Source of the DNA: Vibrio ishigakensis
GTDB taxonomy: Bacteria > Pseudomonadota > Gammaproteobacteria > Enterobacterales > Vibrionaceae
Assembly: GCF_024347675.1 (NCBI RefSeq)
Contig: NZ_AP024882.1
Span: forward strand, 868,001 to 932,000
DNA: 64,000 nt
Direction of reading: 5' to 3'
Translations under genes and position numbers: made by a program
In this document: one piece after another, positions 26,513 to 35,626 of the stretch
Position numbering within the stretch: the first letter of the stretch is position 1
How the letters are laid out: each line of letters starts with the position of its first letter
The notes under the pieces: generated by a model
Database searches by the model: none
Told to the model about the DNA's origin: nothing
The model's input: the letters and a program-made list of their open reading frames with translations, nothing else

Positions 26513-27892
26513 TTAAAGGGTGTTCTTGTAAATAACCCCATCTTTCATGATCAGCTTGATGGTCTCTGGGCTGTCTGGGCGTTTGTCTGCGCCAAACCAT
26601 TTGTCACCAGTACCCACCACCGAGAAGTCCTCTAATGGGTTACCGTCAAGAAGCAAGATGTCGGCATAGGCACCGGTTTCGATGACCCCCAGTTTTGCTT
26701 CTGGATAAGGGTTAGTAAAATCACCTGTCAGGGTTGCAATCTCACCGCCTACCGAGGTCAGTGTTTTCATCGACTCGTAAGGGCCGAAGAAGTCATTGTT
26801 GAGCTTCTTCTCATAAGCGATCTGTATGTTGCAGGCATCCACTGAGCCCACACAGTCTGTTTGGAAACCACGCTTAACTGGACACTTCTTCATGTTTGGA
26901 ATGTAGTTCTTGAAGGTCTCAGTTGCCGATTGTGCTTTACGGAAACTTGAAGGCACGTTTTTGATTGCCGGTATGTCCATTAGACCAGGGTCAAAGGCGG
27001 TGAGGTTGGTCGTAATGTAGGCGCCTTTTTCGTTCATGACTTCTGCAATGTCACAGTCAAAGGCAAAGCCGTGCTCGATAGACATTACGCCCGCATCCAA
27101 CGCGCCAAGGATGGCCTCTTTTCGATATGAGTGCGCCATTACATAACTGCCGTAACTATTAGCGACTTCCACTGCAGCAGCGATTTCTTCTGGCGAACCC
27201 GCCAGCAACTGCCATGGGTCGAATGCTGAAACCACACCACCAGACTGCATATATTTCAACTGAGTCGCGCCCATACGGAAATTGTTGCGTCCGTATTTTT
27301 TAACCTCTGCAACGCTATCGACCTCTTGAGCTAGATTCAAGCGACTCATGTTTGAGGATTGGCCGACTGGAGCAGTGTAATTAGCAAAATCGGCGTGGCC
27401 ACCACGAGTACTCAAGAAGGCGCCTGATGGGTAGTAACGAGGACCAACAATCTGCCCAGCGTCGATGGCGCGTCTCAAGCCGCCATTGGCACCACCGGCG
27501 TCACGCACTGTGGTGAAGCCTTGCATCAAGTACATTTCCGCCATGCGCGTTGCATGGATAGCAAAGTCTTCCCAAGTAGATCCAGATTCCATTGCTGGAA
27601 GGCTAGGGCCCATCAGCATCAAGTGAGCGTGGTTTTCGATAAAGCCAGGGGTGAGGGTTTTACCTGTACCATCTATAACAGTGGCATCAGCACCAACGCT
27701 GATCTCTTTGGCAGAGATGGTTTTGATTTTGTTACCTTCGACCAATACGTGATGATTTTCGTAGAGTTTATTCTCTGTGCCGTTGAATATATCAACGTTC
27801 TTGAATACCGTTTGCGGGAGTTGTGCTTCCTCTGCCGCGAAAGCCATAGACGTCATCATAGCCAGTGACGACAGGAGAAAAACCTTCTTCAT
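26513..27892 (-). CDS. Secreted amidohydrolase family protein
   Basis: 459 residues with a signal peptide (MKKVFLLSSLAMMTSMAFA). The metal motif HAH appears in GFIENHAHLML at about residue 88, and further candidate metal ligands occur in VMAHSYR and SIEHGF. This matches the imidazolonepropionase/Xaa-Pro-dipeptidase-like amidohydrolases. It would hydrolyse a cyclic amide, an N-acylated amino acid or a dipeptide in the periplasm; substrate unknown. It is a single gene with its own upstream region. Confidence 0.82.
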   Translation of the reverse strand: MKKVFLLSSLAMMTSMAFAAEEAQLPQTVFKNVDIFNGTENKLYENHHVLVEGNKIKTISAKEISVGADATVIDGTGKTLTPGFIENHAHLMLMGPSLPAMESGSTWEDFAIHATRMAEMYLMQGFTTVRDAGGANGGLRRAIDAGQIVGPRYYPSGAFLSTRGGHADFANYTAPVGQSSNMSRLNLAQEVDSVAEVKKYGRNNFRMGATQLKYMQSGGVVSAFDPWQLLAGSPEEIAAAVEVANSYGSYVMAHSYRKEAILGALDAGVMSIEHGFAFDCDIAEVMNEKGAYITTNLTAFDPGLMDIPAIKNVPSSFRKAQSATETFKNYIPNMKKCPVKRGFQTDCVGSVDACNIQIAYEKKLNNDFFGPYESMKTLTSVGGEIATLTGDFTNPYPEAKLGVIETGAYADILLLDGNPLEDFSVVGTGDKWFGADKRPDSPETIKLIMKDGVIYKNTL

Positions 27893-28511
27893 TTTTATTC
27901 CTTCCTTTGAAAGTATCTCTTTGTTATCAAACAGATTACTGCTGTGTAAAAACTAGCCTACATAAGAGTTAAGTACATGGGTAGGCAGGGGTCAAAAGAG
28001 GTTCGCCTGTTTTTCTGCCTTACTCATTATTAACTGGTGTCTCTCAGCGAGTTTCCTTACGGCAAAGACACAAAACTGATCACTAGTGGGAGAGGTTTAT
28101 TCGTGGATTTGATGAGTAGCTTGGCTTACAAGGCAGTGAAAACTAAGTTTGAGAAGTTATTCAGCGCCTGTGTGCCTATCAAAAATCAAACAGTTACTGA
28201 ATAACATCTGCTCAAGGTGATGATGATTTGCTCTGTGAAATGGTGGGATTAGTATGGCTTATCGTGGAGCAGTTTTTGGATTTTTGATTTAATGTATTGA
28301 TTTTTATGAATTTATTTACTTTGCATGAGAGCGGTTCACATGAATTAAACTAATGCATTAGATAAAAAAGCATAGATTGCATTTTTCGCAAGCGGCTAAA
28401 TTTCGTGATCTTGATCGCCTTTTTTTATTGCTCTAGTGTGCGAATCATTAGCTGGCTTCGTCCGTTTTGAATCCAGCTGACCGATTCATCACTGGCAACT
28501 GGAGCATTGCT
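27893..28511. other. Intergenic region with the POT transporter promoter
   Basis: About 620 AT-rich bases without a convincing gene between the divergent amidohydrolase and peptide transporter genes. Near the right end TTGATC (28411-28416) and TAGTGT (28434-28439) are 17 bases apart and form a plausible promoter. GTGATCTTGATCGC (28406-28419) just before it weakly resembles a CRP site. The rest (27950-28380) shows no structure I can name. Confidence 0.4.
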
Positions 28512-29963
28512 TTGACGATAAAAACACTAACTAACGAGCAGAAAGCCTCGTTCTCCTTGCTGATAATCCAGACGTTCTCGACCCTTGGATTTGCAGTTCT
28601 TTATTCAACCCTAGTTCTTTACGCAACAAAGGAACTGGGATTCAGCGACGCTGACGCCACCATCATCATGGGTGTGTTCGGTGCATTCAACTACGGCCTG
28701 CATCTTCTTGGTGGACTTCTTGGCGGTCGTTTGATGAGTAACCGTAACCTGTTCATTATCGGTATGGCGCTACAAGTAGCCGGTTGCTACGGCATCGCGC
28801 AGTTTGGACAGCCTGGCCTGTATTGGGGCTTGGCATTCTTCCTAACCGGTAGTGGCCTTAACGTTACCTGTATCAATATGATGCTGACTCAGCGTTTCCA
28901 ACCGGATGATCCTACGCGTGAGACCGCATTTCTTTATAACTATGCGGGTATGAACCTAGGTTTCTTCGTTGGCTTTGCGGTGGCGGGTTACTATCAAAAT
29001 CTTGCGGACTATAAATCACTATTTATGTTCGCAACGCTGGGCAACCTAGCCGCGGTTGTTGCTACTGGTATCTTCTGGAAGCACATCGGCGATTTGACCA
29101 CACCGCTTGTAGGCAAGACCAAGAAACAGTGGCGTAATGCCTTTGCGCTGGGCATCTTGGTAATTGCTGTTTTGGTTCCTGTAATCAAGTTCTTGCTGGT
29201 TTCGGCTGCATTCTCTAGCCAATTGGTAGTGGTTATTTCAGTTCTGGTGTTCCTGACTATCCTAGCGCTTACTCTGAAACACAAGCACAAGGCTGAGAAA
29301 GGCCGTATGGTTTCTTATCTTGTGTTGGCGCTTGGCTCATTGATTTTCTGGTCTCTGTATCAGCTAGCGCCTATGGGGTTATCACTGTTTGCTGACCGCA
29401 ATGTAGATATGGTGGTTGACGGCTTTAAAGTCGCGCCTCAGTGGATCCAGAACATCAACACAGTTGTAATTGTGGTAGGTGGTCCTTTGATGGCGACGCT
29501 GTTCAATAAACTGCGCGCCAAAGGCTACAACATCGACATCCCGCTACAGTTCTCGGCGTCTCTCGTCTTTATCGGTGCAGGTTTCTTGGCTCTGCCACTG
29601 GGCATCATGCATGCGGACAGTGCAGGTATGGTTTCTATCACTTATGTGGCAATCAGCTATGTATTGCAGAGTATCGGTGAGCTTCTGATCTCTCCAATCG
29701 GTTATGCCATGGTGGGTAAGCTTGCTCCTAAGAACTATCAAGGCGGCATGATGGGTGCTTGGATGTTGGTAACTGGCGTGGCATCTATCATCGCGGCTCA
29801 GTTCTCCGAGATGATGCCGGGACAGGGTCCGGCTATCGTGACCGATGCTGGTTACTCTTCGGTATTCAGCGGTCTAGGCATAGCCGCAGTGGCTGGTGGT
29901 ATCGTTTTAGTGTTATTAACTCCAACACTGCGTCGCTTGATAGGTGACAAGGTAGCAGCATAA
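28512..29963 (+). CDS. POT family proton-dependent oligopeptide transporter
   Basis: 483 residues from a TTG codon at 28512, reading MTIKTLTNEQKASFS. No ATG lies upstream in frame. GGAG lies 7 bases before this TTG, while the TTG at 28467 that begins the open frame has no such site. The protein has about 14 membrane helices, with FYNYAG-like (LYNYAGMNLG), SPIGYAMVGKLAP and IGELLISP as in DtpA/DtpB transporters. It imports di- and tripeptides with protons. A perfect palindromic terminator follows. Confidence 0.88.
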   Translation: MTIKTLTNEQKASFSLLIIQTFSTLGFAVLYSTLVLYATKELGFSDADATIIMGVFGAFNYGLHLLGGLLGGRLMSNRNLFIIGMALQVAGCYGIAQFGQPGLYWGLAFFLTGSGLNVTCINMMLTQRFQPDDPTRETAFLYNYAGMNLGFFVGFAVAGYYQNLADYKSLFMFATLGNLAAVVATGIFWKHIGDLTTPLVGKTKKQWRNAFALGILVIAVLVPVIKFLLVSAAFSSQLVVVISVLVFLTILALTLKHKHKAEKGRMVSYLVLALGSLIFWSLYQLAPMGLSLFADRNVDMVVDGFKVAPQWIQNINTVVIVVGGPLMATLFNKLRAKGYNIDIPLQFSASLVFIGAGFLALPLGIMHADSAGMVSITYVAISYVLQSIGELLISPIGYAMVGKLAPKNYQGGMMGAWMLVTGVASIIAAQFSEMMPGQGPAIVTDAGYSSVFSGLGIAAVAGGIVLVLLTPTLRRLIGDKVAA

Positions 29964-29969
29964 AACAAG

Positions 29970-29993
29970 CGCCCCTCAATTGAGGGGCGTTTT
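29970..29993. terminator. Bidirectional palindromic terminator
   Basis: CGCCCCTCAATTGAGGGGCG is a perfect 20-bp palindrome with AAAAC before it and TTTTG after it, so it can stop both the peptide transporter and the convergent mscS-like gene. A near-identical hairpin lies at 32039-32058. Confidence 0.85.
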
Positions 29994-29995
29994 GC

Positions 29996-31660
29996 TTAGG
30001 TTTCAGGTTTATCAACCATATGCAAATGCACATCTTGTTGAGGGAAGGGAATAGAGATGCCTTCTCTGTCGAAGGTGAGTTTTACTTCTTTGGTCACATC
30101 CCAATACACATCCCAGTAGTCATCGGTTTTCACCCACGGACGAACGATAAAGTCGACCGACGAGGTATTTAGGGTATGAACGCGAATATTTGGCTCAGGC
30201 GTTTTAAGAACCGCAGGATGTGCCACCACGATATCAGTCAGTATCTTCTCTGCTTTTAGCAAATCATCGGCATAGCCAATGCCAAACACCATATCGACAC
30301 GGCGCAATCGTTCGTGGGTAACGTTCTTGATTACATCGCCCCATATCTTGCCATTGGGGATGATGATGATCTGATTATCGAAGGTTTTGATGGTGGTGTT
30401 CACCAAGCTCATGTGACTTACCTTGCCATCTACACCGCCCGCAAATACAAAGTCCCCTACATCGAATGGACGATAGATAAGCAGCATCATGCCGGCCGCG
30501 AAGTTGGATAGAGTGTCTTGCAGAGCGAAACCAATGATAACGCCAGCAATACCAAAGCCGGTAAGCACAGGGGCGAGGTTTAACCCCACCTGAGACAAGG
30601 CGATCATAATACCTATGATCCACACTATGTTGCCGGACATGCCAATAAAGAAGTCCTGCATCAGTTGTGAAAGATTAAGGTTCTTGGACTCAACCGTTTT
30701 ACTGGTGATTTTCCTGACCAGTTTTACCACCATCTTGGTAATGAGTATCAGCAGAATAAAAATGAACAGCTGAAATAGGTGCTGAGGAGCGGTGGTGCCA
30801 AGCCAATCCCAAACCGATGAAGACCAGTGGGTAAGGATAGATAGGATAACCTTACCCTCGAATAGGTCTTGAGTAATGCTGCCTGTAACCTCAAACAGCA
30901 GTCGTTTGTATTCTGAGGTATCAATACCGAGTTGATCCGACACGCTTATTAAGGTGGTTAAACTCTCCACTGCAATGCTTTGACGCTGCTTAACCACTAG
31001 TTGAGCCAGTTGCAGGCCGGCTTTCTCCGACTCAGGGGCTACCGAAAGCTGTTTACCAATCACACCGATCTGTTGATTAAGGTATTCAACAGAAGCAGAG
31101 GTGAGGCGTAATTTCTGCACTACAACACCTCTAAACTGCGCTTCCGCTGCGCTCTCGTCAACGCCGAGAGTCTGTAGCCATTGGATATTCTGCCAACTAG
31201 AATTGGTGACGCTGTTGAGATAGTGTTGCAGCTCTTGAAAGTCGTTGATAAGGGAGAGACGCTCTTCGTTTTTGGCTGCATCAATCTTTGCATTCAGTGC
31301 CTTGATTTTCTCCTCTAGGTAAGTGTTAGCGCCTTTGGAGTAGCTTTTCTGGATCTCTATCTGTGCAATCAACTCTTCTTTGGGAATAGAGTTTTGATTT
31401 ACAGCCGTCGCAAGAATTGCTCTGAGTTCCTCGTTTTTTTGGAACAATTTAAGCTGTAAGGCATCTGTGGTATCACCGCTGGAGATAGCTAATGCGTCTG
31501 AGAGCTCTTTAAGGTCCTTATTGACCTTGTTCAGCTCATGCTCGATACGCGATTTGGACATGGTAGCGACTGCCTCTTCGGCGAGGCTATTGCAGCTGAA
31601 CATCATTACCAGCCAGAGCAATACTAGCCTAGCGAGTCCCTTGCGTGACGAGATTTCCAT
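29996..31660 (-). CDS. MscS family mechanosensitive channel
   Basis: 554 residues with a signal peptide ending near NSLAEE, then a periplasmic helical domain with coiled-coil-like segments (about 30-270), several membrane helices, and the MscS core: a pore-lining helix rich in Gly and Ala (GFGIAGVIIGFALQDTLSNFAAGMML), then the beta domain with PFDVGDFV and IIPNGKIWGDVIKNVT. It is larger than E. coli MscS and similar to channels with N-terminal extensions. It releases solutes on osmotic downshift. It is a single gene, followed on the other strand by a shared terminator. Confidence 0.92.
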   Translation of the reverse strand: MEISSRKGLARLVLLWLVMMFSCNSLAEEAVATMSKSRIEHELNKVNKDLKELSDALAISSGDTTDALQLKLFQKNEELRAILATAVNQNSIPKEELIAQIEIQKSYSKGANTYLEEKIKALNAKIDAAKNEERLSLINDFQELQHYLNSVTNSSWQNIQWLQTLGVDESAAEAQFRGVVVQKLRLTSASVEYLNQQIGVIGKQLSVAPESEKAGLQLAQLVVKQRQSIAVESLTTLISVSDQLGIDTSEYKRLLFEVTGSITQDLFEGKVILSILTHWSSSVWDWLGTTAPQHLFQLFIFILLILITKMVVKLVRKITSKTVESKNLNLSQLMQDFFIGMSGNIVWIIGIMIALSQVGLNLAPVLTGFGIAGVIIGFALQDTLSNFAAGMMLLIYRPFDVGDFVFAGGVDGKVSHMSLVNTTIKTFDNQIIIIPNGKIWGDVIKNVTHERLRRVDMVFGIGYADDLLKAEKILTDIVVAHPAVLKTPEPNIRVHTLNTSSVDFIVRPWVKTDDYWDVYWDVTKEVKLTFDREGISIPFPQQDVHLHMVDKPET

Positions 31661-31679
31661 ATACCCTTCTTAAAGACAT

Positions 31680-31946
31680 TAGGGTCTGTTGACCTTTTGA
31701 GTTCGTTTTTGTAGCGAGTTGTTGGGCTTTTATACAAGGCAGACACTTTTAGGTGTAGTGGTTCTACATGAAAAGTGTCTAACGCGGTAGAAATGCCCAA
31801 CAAACGCTACCCGAAGGGCTCGGCCAGAGACGATTTACTCTTTGTTGAGGCCCTTTTGCTTAGATGACTAGGCTACAAGAACCTCGCCGCGATTAAATCG
31901 TCTCTGACTCGAGCAAAACTCAACCGCAAAAAGTCAACAGACCCTA
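31680..31946. mobile_element. MITE-like element with TA duplication
   Basis: GGGTCTGTTGAC at 31682 is matched in reverse by GTCAACAGACCC ending at 31944, giving terminal inverted repeats that extend imperfectly further inward (CTTTTGAGTT and the matching AACTCAACCGCAAAAAG region). A TA dinucleotide flanks both ends, as expected for TA-targeting elements, though it could also belong to the repeat. Inside, GTAGCGAGTTGTTGGGC pairs with GCCCAACAAACGCTAC, AGACACTTTT with AAAAGTGTCT and CAGAGACGATTTA with TAAATCGTCTCTG. There is no coding capacity. It looks like a non-autonomous miniature element of about 265 bases. Confidence 0.75.
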
Positions 31947-32031
31947 GCAAGTCTCGGTTTAATAAGACGTTACCAAAGAGTGTACAACATAAATGAGCGT
32001 TCATAGTGAGCTAGATACTTGTAATGCGCAC

Positions 32032-32058
32032 AAAAAAACGCCCCTCGATTGAGGGGCG
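32032..32058 (-). terminator. Intrinsic terminator after the phosphoribosyltransferase gene
   Basis: CGCCCCTC and GAGGGGCG form a perfect 8-bp stem around GATT; on the minus strand it is followed by seven T. It is 10 bases after the stop codon and almost identical to the hairpin at 29970. Confidence 0.88.
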
Positions 32059-32067
32059 CTTACTTAT

Positions 32068-32586
32068 CTATTTGTTTAGCTTAGAAACGTAAGGGATGTT
32101 TCTAAGTTCATCTTGCCAAGGCAGTCCATAACCCACCAGTAGGTCATCGTTTTCCATCTCATAGGCGTAGTATTGCGGTACTGGAATATCGACACGGCTT
32201 GGCTTTACAAACAAGGTAGCGATCGAGAGTGATTTCACCTTGTAGTTACTCTGAATATGTTCAACCAGGCGTTTCATGGTGCCACCTGATTCGATAGCAT
32301 CATCGACCATGATGACATCCTTGCCTTCAATAGCGATGTTCTGGTGGAAAATTATCTCAGAGCTATTATTTCTATCGCCGGGCGTATGGGGGCAAGAGAT
32401 GTAATCCATCTTTATCGTGAAGTTAAGCTTACGCACTAGATCAGCAGTGAACAGAATGCCGCCAGGCACAACCGTAATCACAACCGCATCTTCAAAGGTT
32501 GTATTCAGCTTATTGGCAACGATTTGAGCGCCATCAGCAATCTGCTGCTCGCTAAGAACCAAGTCACCTAGGTGTGGATGAGTCAT
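32068..32586 (-). CDS. Phosphoribosyltransferase, hypoxanthine type
   Basis: 172 residues from ATG 32586, with TTGGAG about 6 bases before it; the frame is also open from a TTG at 32598. The PRPP-binding motif is clear (DVIMVDDAIESGGTMK), as is the early VVPGGILFTADL. The size and order match hypoxanthine phosphoribosyltransferase-like enzymes that make IMP/GMP from bases, but substitutions relative to Hpt make the exact base uncertain. It is a single gene ended by a strong terminator. Confidence 0.83.
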   Translation of the reverse strand: MTHPHLGDLVLSEQQIADGAQIVANKLNTTFEDAVVITVVPGGILFTADLVRKLNFTIKMDYISCPHTPGDRNNSSEIIFHQNIAIEGKDVIMVDDAIESGGTMKRLVEHIQSNYKVKSLSIATLFVKPSRVDIPVPQYYAYEMENDDLLVGYGLPWQDELRNIPYVSKLNK

Positions 32587-32666
32587 GTGTATCTCCAAAT
32601 ATTAGAACTGTTAATATCCTATACCCACTACGAACATGTCGGTGGAATATAGGCAATTCTTGAGAT

Positions 32667-32897
32667 CTATTTGGCGTTATACATGCGCTCGAAATTCTTT
32701 GGATTCCAGCCAATCATGATTTGGTCACCAATCTTGAGCACAGGCAATGAGCGAGCACCGATTGCGTCTAACTCTTTTCGGCCACGTTGCATCTTGGCGT
32801 TGGTTAAGCGGTATTTATAGCCCTTTGAATCAAGGTAGCGTTGAGCATCTTTGCAATGGGGGCATTTGTCTTTAACGTATAGGACGAGTCGTTTCAT
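32667..32897 (-). CDS. Glutaredoxin family protein
   Basis: 76 residues with the active site CPHC at about 13-16 in YVKDKCPHCKDAQRYL, and SLPVLKIGD as the cis-Pro loop. It is a small thioredoxin-fold thiol-disulfide protein of the cytoplasm. It lies between the phosphoribosyltransferase and mgsA, all on the minus strand, but with gaps of 67-80 bases, so co-transcription is uncertain. The length is typical of monothiol-size or NrdH-like proteins; the dithiol CPHC suggests it can reduce disulfides. Confidence 0.85.
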   Translation of the reverse strand: MKRLVLYVKDKCPHCKDAQRYLDSKGYKYRLTNAKMQRGRKELDAIGARSLPVLKIGDQIMIGWNPKNFERMYNAK

Positions 32898-32963
32898 TTT
32901 CTTACTTCCAAAAATAGAGCCACTCGATGGTGGCTCTTTAGATTCGCTTAAGTGTATCAGACT

Positions 32964-33419
32964 CTAGATACGCTTGTTTAGATATGCCTGATAATCAGGG
33001 ATTTCAATCTCTACTTCTTGCTCGAGCATAGGAGAGTTGAACAGGAAGTTAGCAGTAGCGCGGTTGGTTGCCACTGGGATGTTCCACACACTAGCGATAC
33101 GTAGTAGAGCTTTTACATCTGGGTCGTGTGGTACCGCGTTTAGTGGATCCCAGAAGAACACCATCATATCGATCTTGCCTTCAGAGATAAGTGCGCCAAG
33201 TTGTTGGTCGCCCCCCATAGGACCGCTGATAAGCGGAGTGACATCTAAGCCAGTTTCACGCTTTAGAAGGTTACCTGTGGTGCCGGTCGCGAACAGGTTG
33301 TGCTTTTCTAGCTTGTCTTTGTTTTCTTGTGACCAGCGGATTAATTCTTGTTTGTAGTGGTCGTGGGCAACTAGAGCGATCTGTTTGCTCTGTTTCATCA
33401 CGCGAGTAGTTTTTTCCAT
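32964..33419 (-). CDS. mgsA: Methylglyoxal synthase
   Basis: 151 residues. The residues known to be catalytic in the E. coli enzyme appear in place: His19 and Asp20 (AHDHYK), Asp71 (GGDQQLGA), His98 and Asp101 (HDPDVKAL). GTTGNLL is the phosphate-binding loop. It converts dihydroxyacetone phosphate to methylglyoxal and phosphate, a bypass of lower glycolysis. In E. coli mgsA sits next to helD and yccT; here it is about 13 kb away from them. Confidence 0.95.
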   Translation of the reverse strand: MEKTTRVMKQSKQIALVAHDHYKQELIRWSQENKDKLEKHNLFATGTTGNLLKRETGLDVTPLISGPMGGDQQLGALISEGKIDMMVFFWDPLNAVPHDPDVKALLRIASVWNIPVATNRATANFLFNSPMLEQEVEIEIPDYQAYLNKRI

Positions 33420-34146
33420 TAATGGAGTTCCTTGAACCTTTCTTTAAACTGATTCGATAGTAACACTCAATCGAGCAACGAAGGGACAGCAAAGTGCATT
33501 TTTGTGTGTCAGTTTGTACAAGATTTGCTCATTTAAACGGGCTGGGAGGTATATTTAGCCCAAAATCACCATGAATATAATAAATAGACCTAAACAAATT
33601 CATTATAAAATAGATTTATAACTCCGAACTTATATTAATTAATAGATGAAGTTTAGAGACAAATTTATATATCTATCTAGAGCCTCTTTATTGCTTGAAG
33701 AACCATTTTTGTAAGGTCGCTGGCTCATTAATGAAAATCTAAATTGCAGGATTAGCCCTAAGCCCTTTGCTGGTAAAGGCGTATACTTAGCGCAGGCAAT
33801 GATTCATAGCGCAGAGGAGACGGTATCTTCTGCCTATATGACTCGAGGCAGACACCTAGGGAAAGGCTAGTCCAAAGGGCTTGGTGTGGGTTCAGGTGAC
33901 AGGTTCGGTCATTAGTTGTTCGTTTCTTCTTAAATATGCTTCAAATAAAAACGAGCAAATAAATCTGGCGAGAAATAAAGATTCTCCCTAGATAAAAATA
34001 CGGAAGTTTTGTTTACATAAATGAAAGCCCTCACTCTTTTCTGAGCGACTATCCTGATTTTGGGTTAAGTCTAACGGCGTGTTCAGTCTCCTCGAACGAT
34101 CCAGCCTAGATTTCAGTAGCAACGTAAAGAATGAGAGTTTTAAACT
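33420..34146. other. Long intergenic region with a structured island
   Basis: About 730 bases between mgsA and the divergent clcA. The flanks are AT-rich. At 33760-33882 a more GC-rich island is bounded by AAGCCCTTTG and its inverted copy CAAAGGGCTT, and contains smaller hairpins (GCAGAGGA with TCTTCTGC; CTGCCT with AGGCAG). One frame through it is open for about 40 codons but has no good start. No known riboswitch or small RNA was recognised. Confidence 0.45.
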
Positions 34147-35556
34147 ATGCCAACGCGAGAAGTGATAATTAAATCTGTGTTAAATCGAGTTCCTAAGGAT
34201 GCGATTAACCAGTTTATCTCTCGCGACAAAAGCAGCTTCTCCGTTCTTATCATGGCTTCCTTGGTTGGCATTCTCGCCGGTATCGTCGGCACCTACTTCG
34301 AGATAGCAGTACGTTTCGTTTCTGAAACCCGCACCGATTGGCTGAAAAGCGAAATCGCTGGCGTGGTTCCTCTTTGGCTTGCGGCCATCCTTATCAGTGC
34401 AGCTCTTGCTTTCGTCGGTTATTTTCTTGTTCACCGCTTTGCCCCAGAAGCTGCAGGCTCAGGTATCCCTGAGATTGAGGGCGCTATGGATAACATCCGC
34501 CCAGTGCGCTGGTGGCGCGTGCTTCCTGTTAAATTCTTCGGCGGTATGGGCGCACTTGGTTCTGGTATGGTGCTTGGTCGTGAAGGCCCTACCGTGCAGA
34601 TGGGCGGTGCTGTAGGTCGAATGATCTCAGATATCTTCCGCGTAAAAGATGATGATACTAGACACTCACTACTGGCCTCAGGTGCTGCGGGTGGTTTGGC
34701 TGCTGCTTTTAATGCGCCCCTTGCAGGCATTATGTTTGTTGTCGAAGAGATGCGTCCTCAGTTTCGCTACTCACTGATATCTATTCGCGCGGTTATCATC
34801 TCTTCAATCTTGTCGAACATTGTATTTCGCTATATCAATGGCCAAGAGGCGGTAATTAGCATGCCTAAGTATGAAACCCCTGAGTTGGTTTCATTGTGGC
34901 TATTCCTATTACTTGGCACTCTGTTTGGCATCGTGGGTGTGTGCATCAACAAGCTGATCACCTTCTCTCAAGACCGCTTTGTTGCCCTTCACAACAATGA
35001 CCGCAAGCGTTACCTCATCACCGGTTCTATTATCGGTGGGACCTTTGGTTTGCTACTTCTTTACGTACCTGAGCTTACCGGCGGTGGCATCAGCCTTATC
35101 CCAGATATCACCAATGGCAATTACTCGGTGACTATCCTTGCGCTGTTGTTCTTTGGCCGTGTAATCACAACCCTTATCTGCTTTGGCTCTGGCGCACCAG
35201 GCGGCATCTTCGCACCTATGCTGGCGCTGGGAACTCTGTTTGGCTACACCTTTGGCGTTATTTCTCAACAATACTTCCCAATCCCGGGGGTTGAGCCTGG
35301 CATGTTCGCTATCGCAGGTATGGGGGCACTGTTCGCTGCAACAGTAAGAGCACCCATCACAGGGATCCTGTTGGTGATTGAGATGACAGATAACTATGAC
35401 CTGATTCTGCCACTTATTATTACCTGTCTTGGCGCTGTTATGATGGCGCAAGTGCTAGGTGGAAAACCTATCTATAGCCAGCTTTTACACCGAACCCTAA
35501 AGAACAGTAAGCTACAGCAAAAAGACCTACCGGAAGATAACAAGGCTACCGAATAG
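34147..35556 (+). CDS. clcA: H+/Cl- exchange transporter ClcA
   Basis: 469 residues with the CLC signature motifs: GSGIPEIEGA near residue 104, GREGPTVQMGG near 145, and GSGAPGGIFAPMLALG near 350. About 18 helical segments fit the family and length matches E. coli ClcA (473). It exchanges chloride for protons across the inner membrane, helping extreme acid resistance in enterobacteria. It is a single gene with a long upstream region. Confidence 0.93.
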   Translation: MPTREVIIKSVLNRVPKDAINQFISRDKSSFSVLIMASLVGILAGIVGTYFEIAVRFVSETRTDWLKSEIAGVVPLWLAAILISAALAFVGYFLVHRFAPEAAGSGIPEIEGAMDNIRPVRWWRVLPVKFFGGMGALGSGMVLGREGPTVQMGGAVGRMISDIFRVKDDDTRHSLLASGAAGGLAAAFNAPLAGIMFVVEEMRPQFRYSLISIRAVIISSILSNIVFRYINGQEAVISMPKYETPELVSLWLFLLLGTLFGIVGVCINKLITFSQDRFVALHNNDRKRYLITGSIIGGTFGLLLLYVPELTGGGISLIPDITNGNYSVTILALLFFGRVITTLICFGSGAPGGIFAPMLALGTLFGYTFGVISQQYFPIPGVEPGMFAIAGMGALFAATVRAPITGILLVIEMTDNYDLILPLIITCLGAVMMAQVLGGKPIYSQLLHRTLKNSKLQQKDLPEDNKATE

Positions 35557-35626
35557 GCTAGGGTCGAAATAGTGGGCGTTCTTTGCTACATTTGCGCCAT
35601 TAAAATTCAAGCCTAAGGATTGAACC

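Noticed and set aside
33780..33870. Short open stretch through the mgsA-clcA island
   Set aside because: About 40 codons without a start codon and ribosome site; more likely a non-coding structured region.
34100..34146. Fluoride riboswitch before the CLC gene
   Set aside because: The conserved fluoride-riboswitch segments were not found, and the protein has ClcA-type chloride motifs, not the fluoride-specific CLC-F type.
35053..35451. Open frame of 132 codons on the minus strand
   Set aside because: It is the shadow of clcA, with Cys/His-rich low-complexity content typical of an antisense frame.
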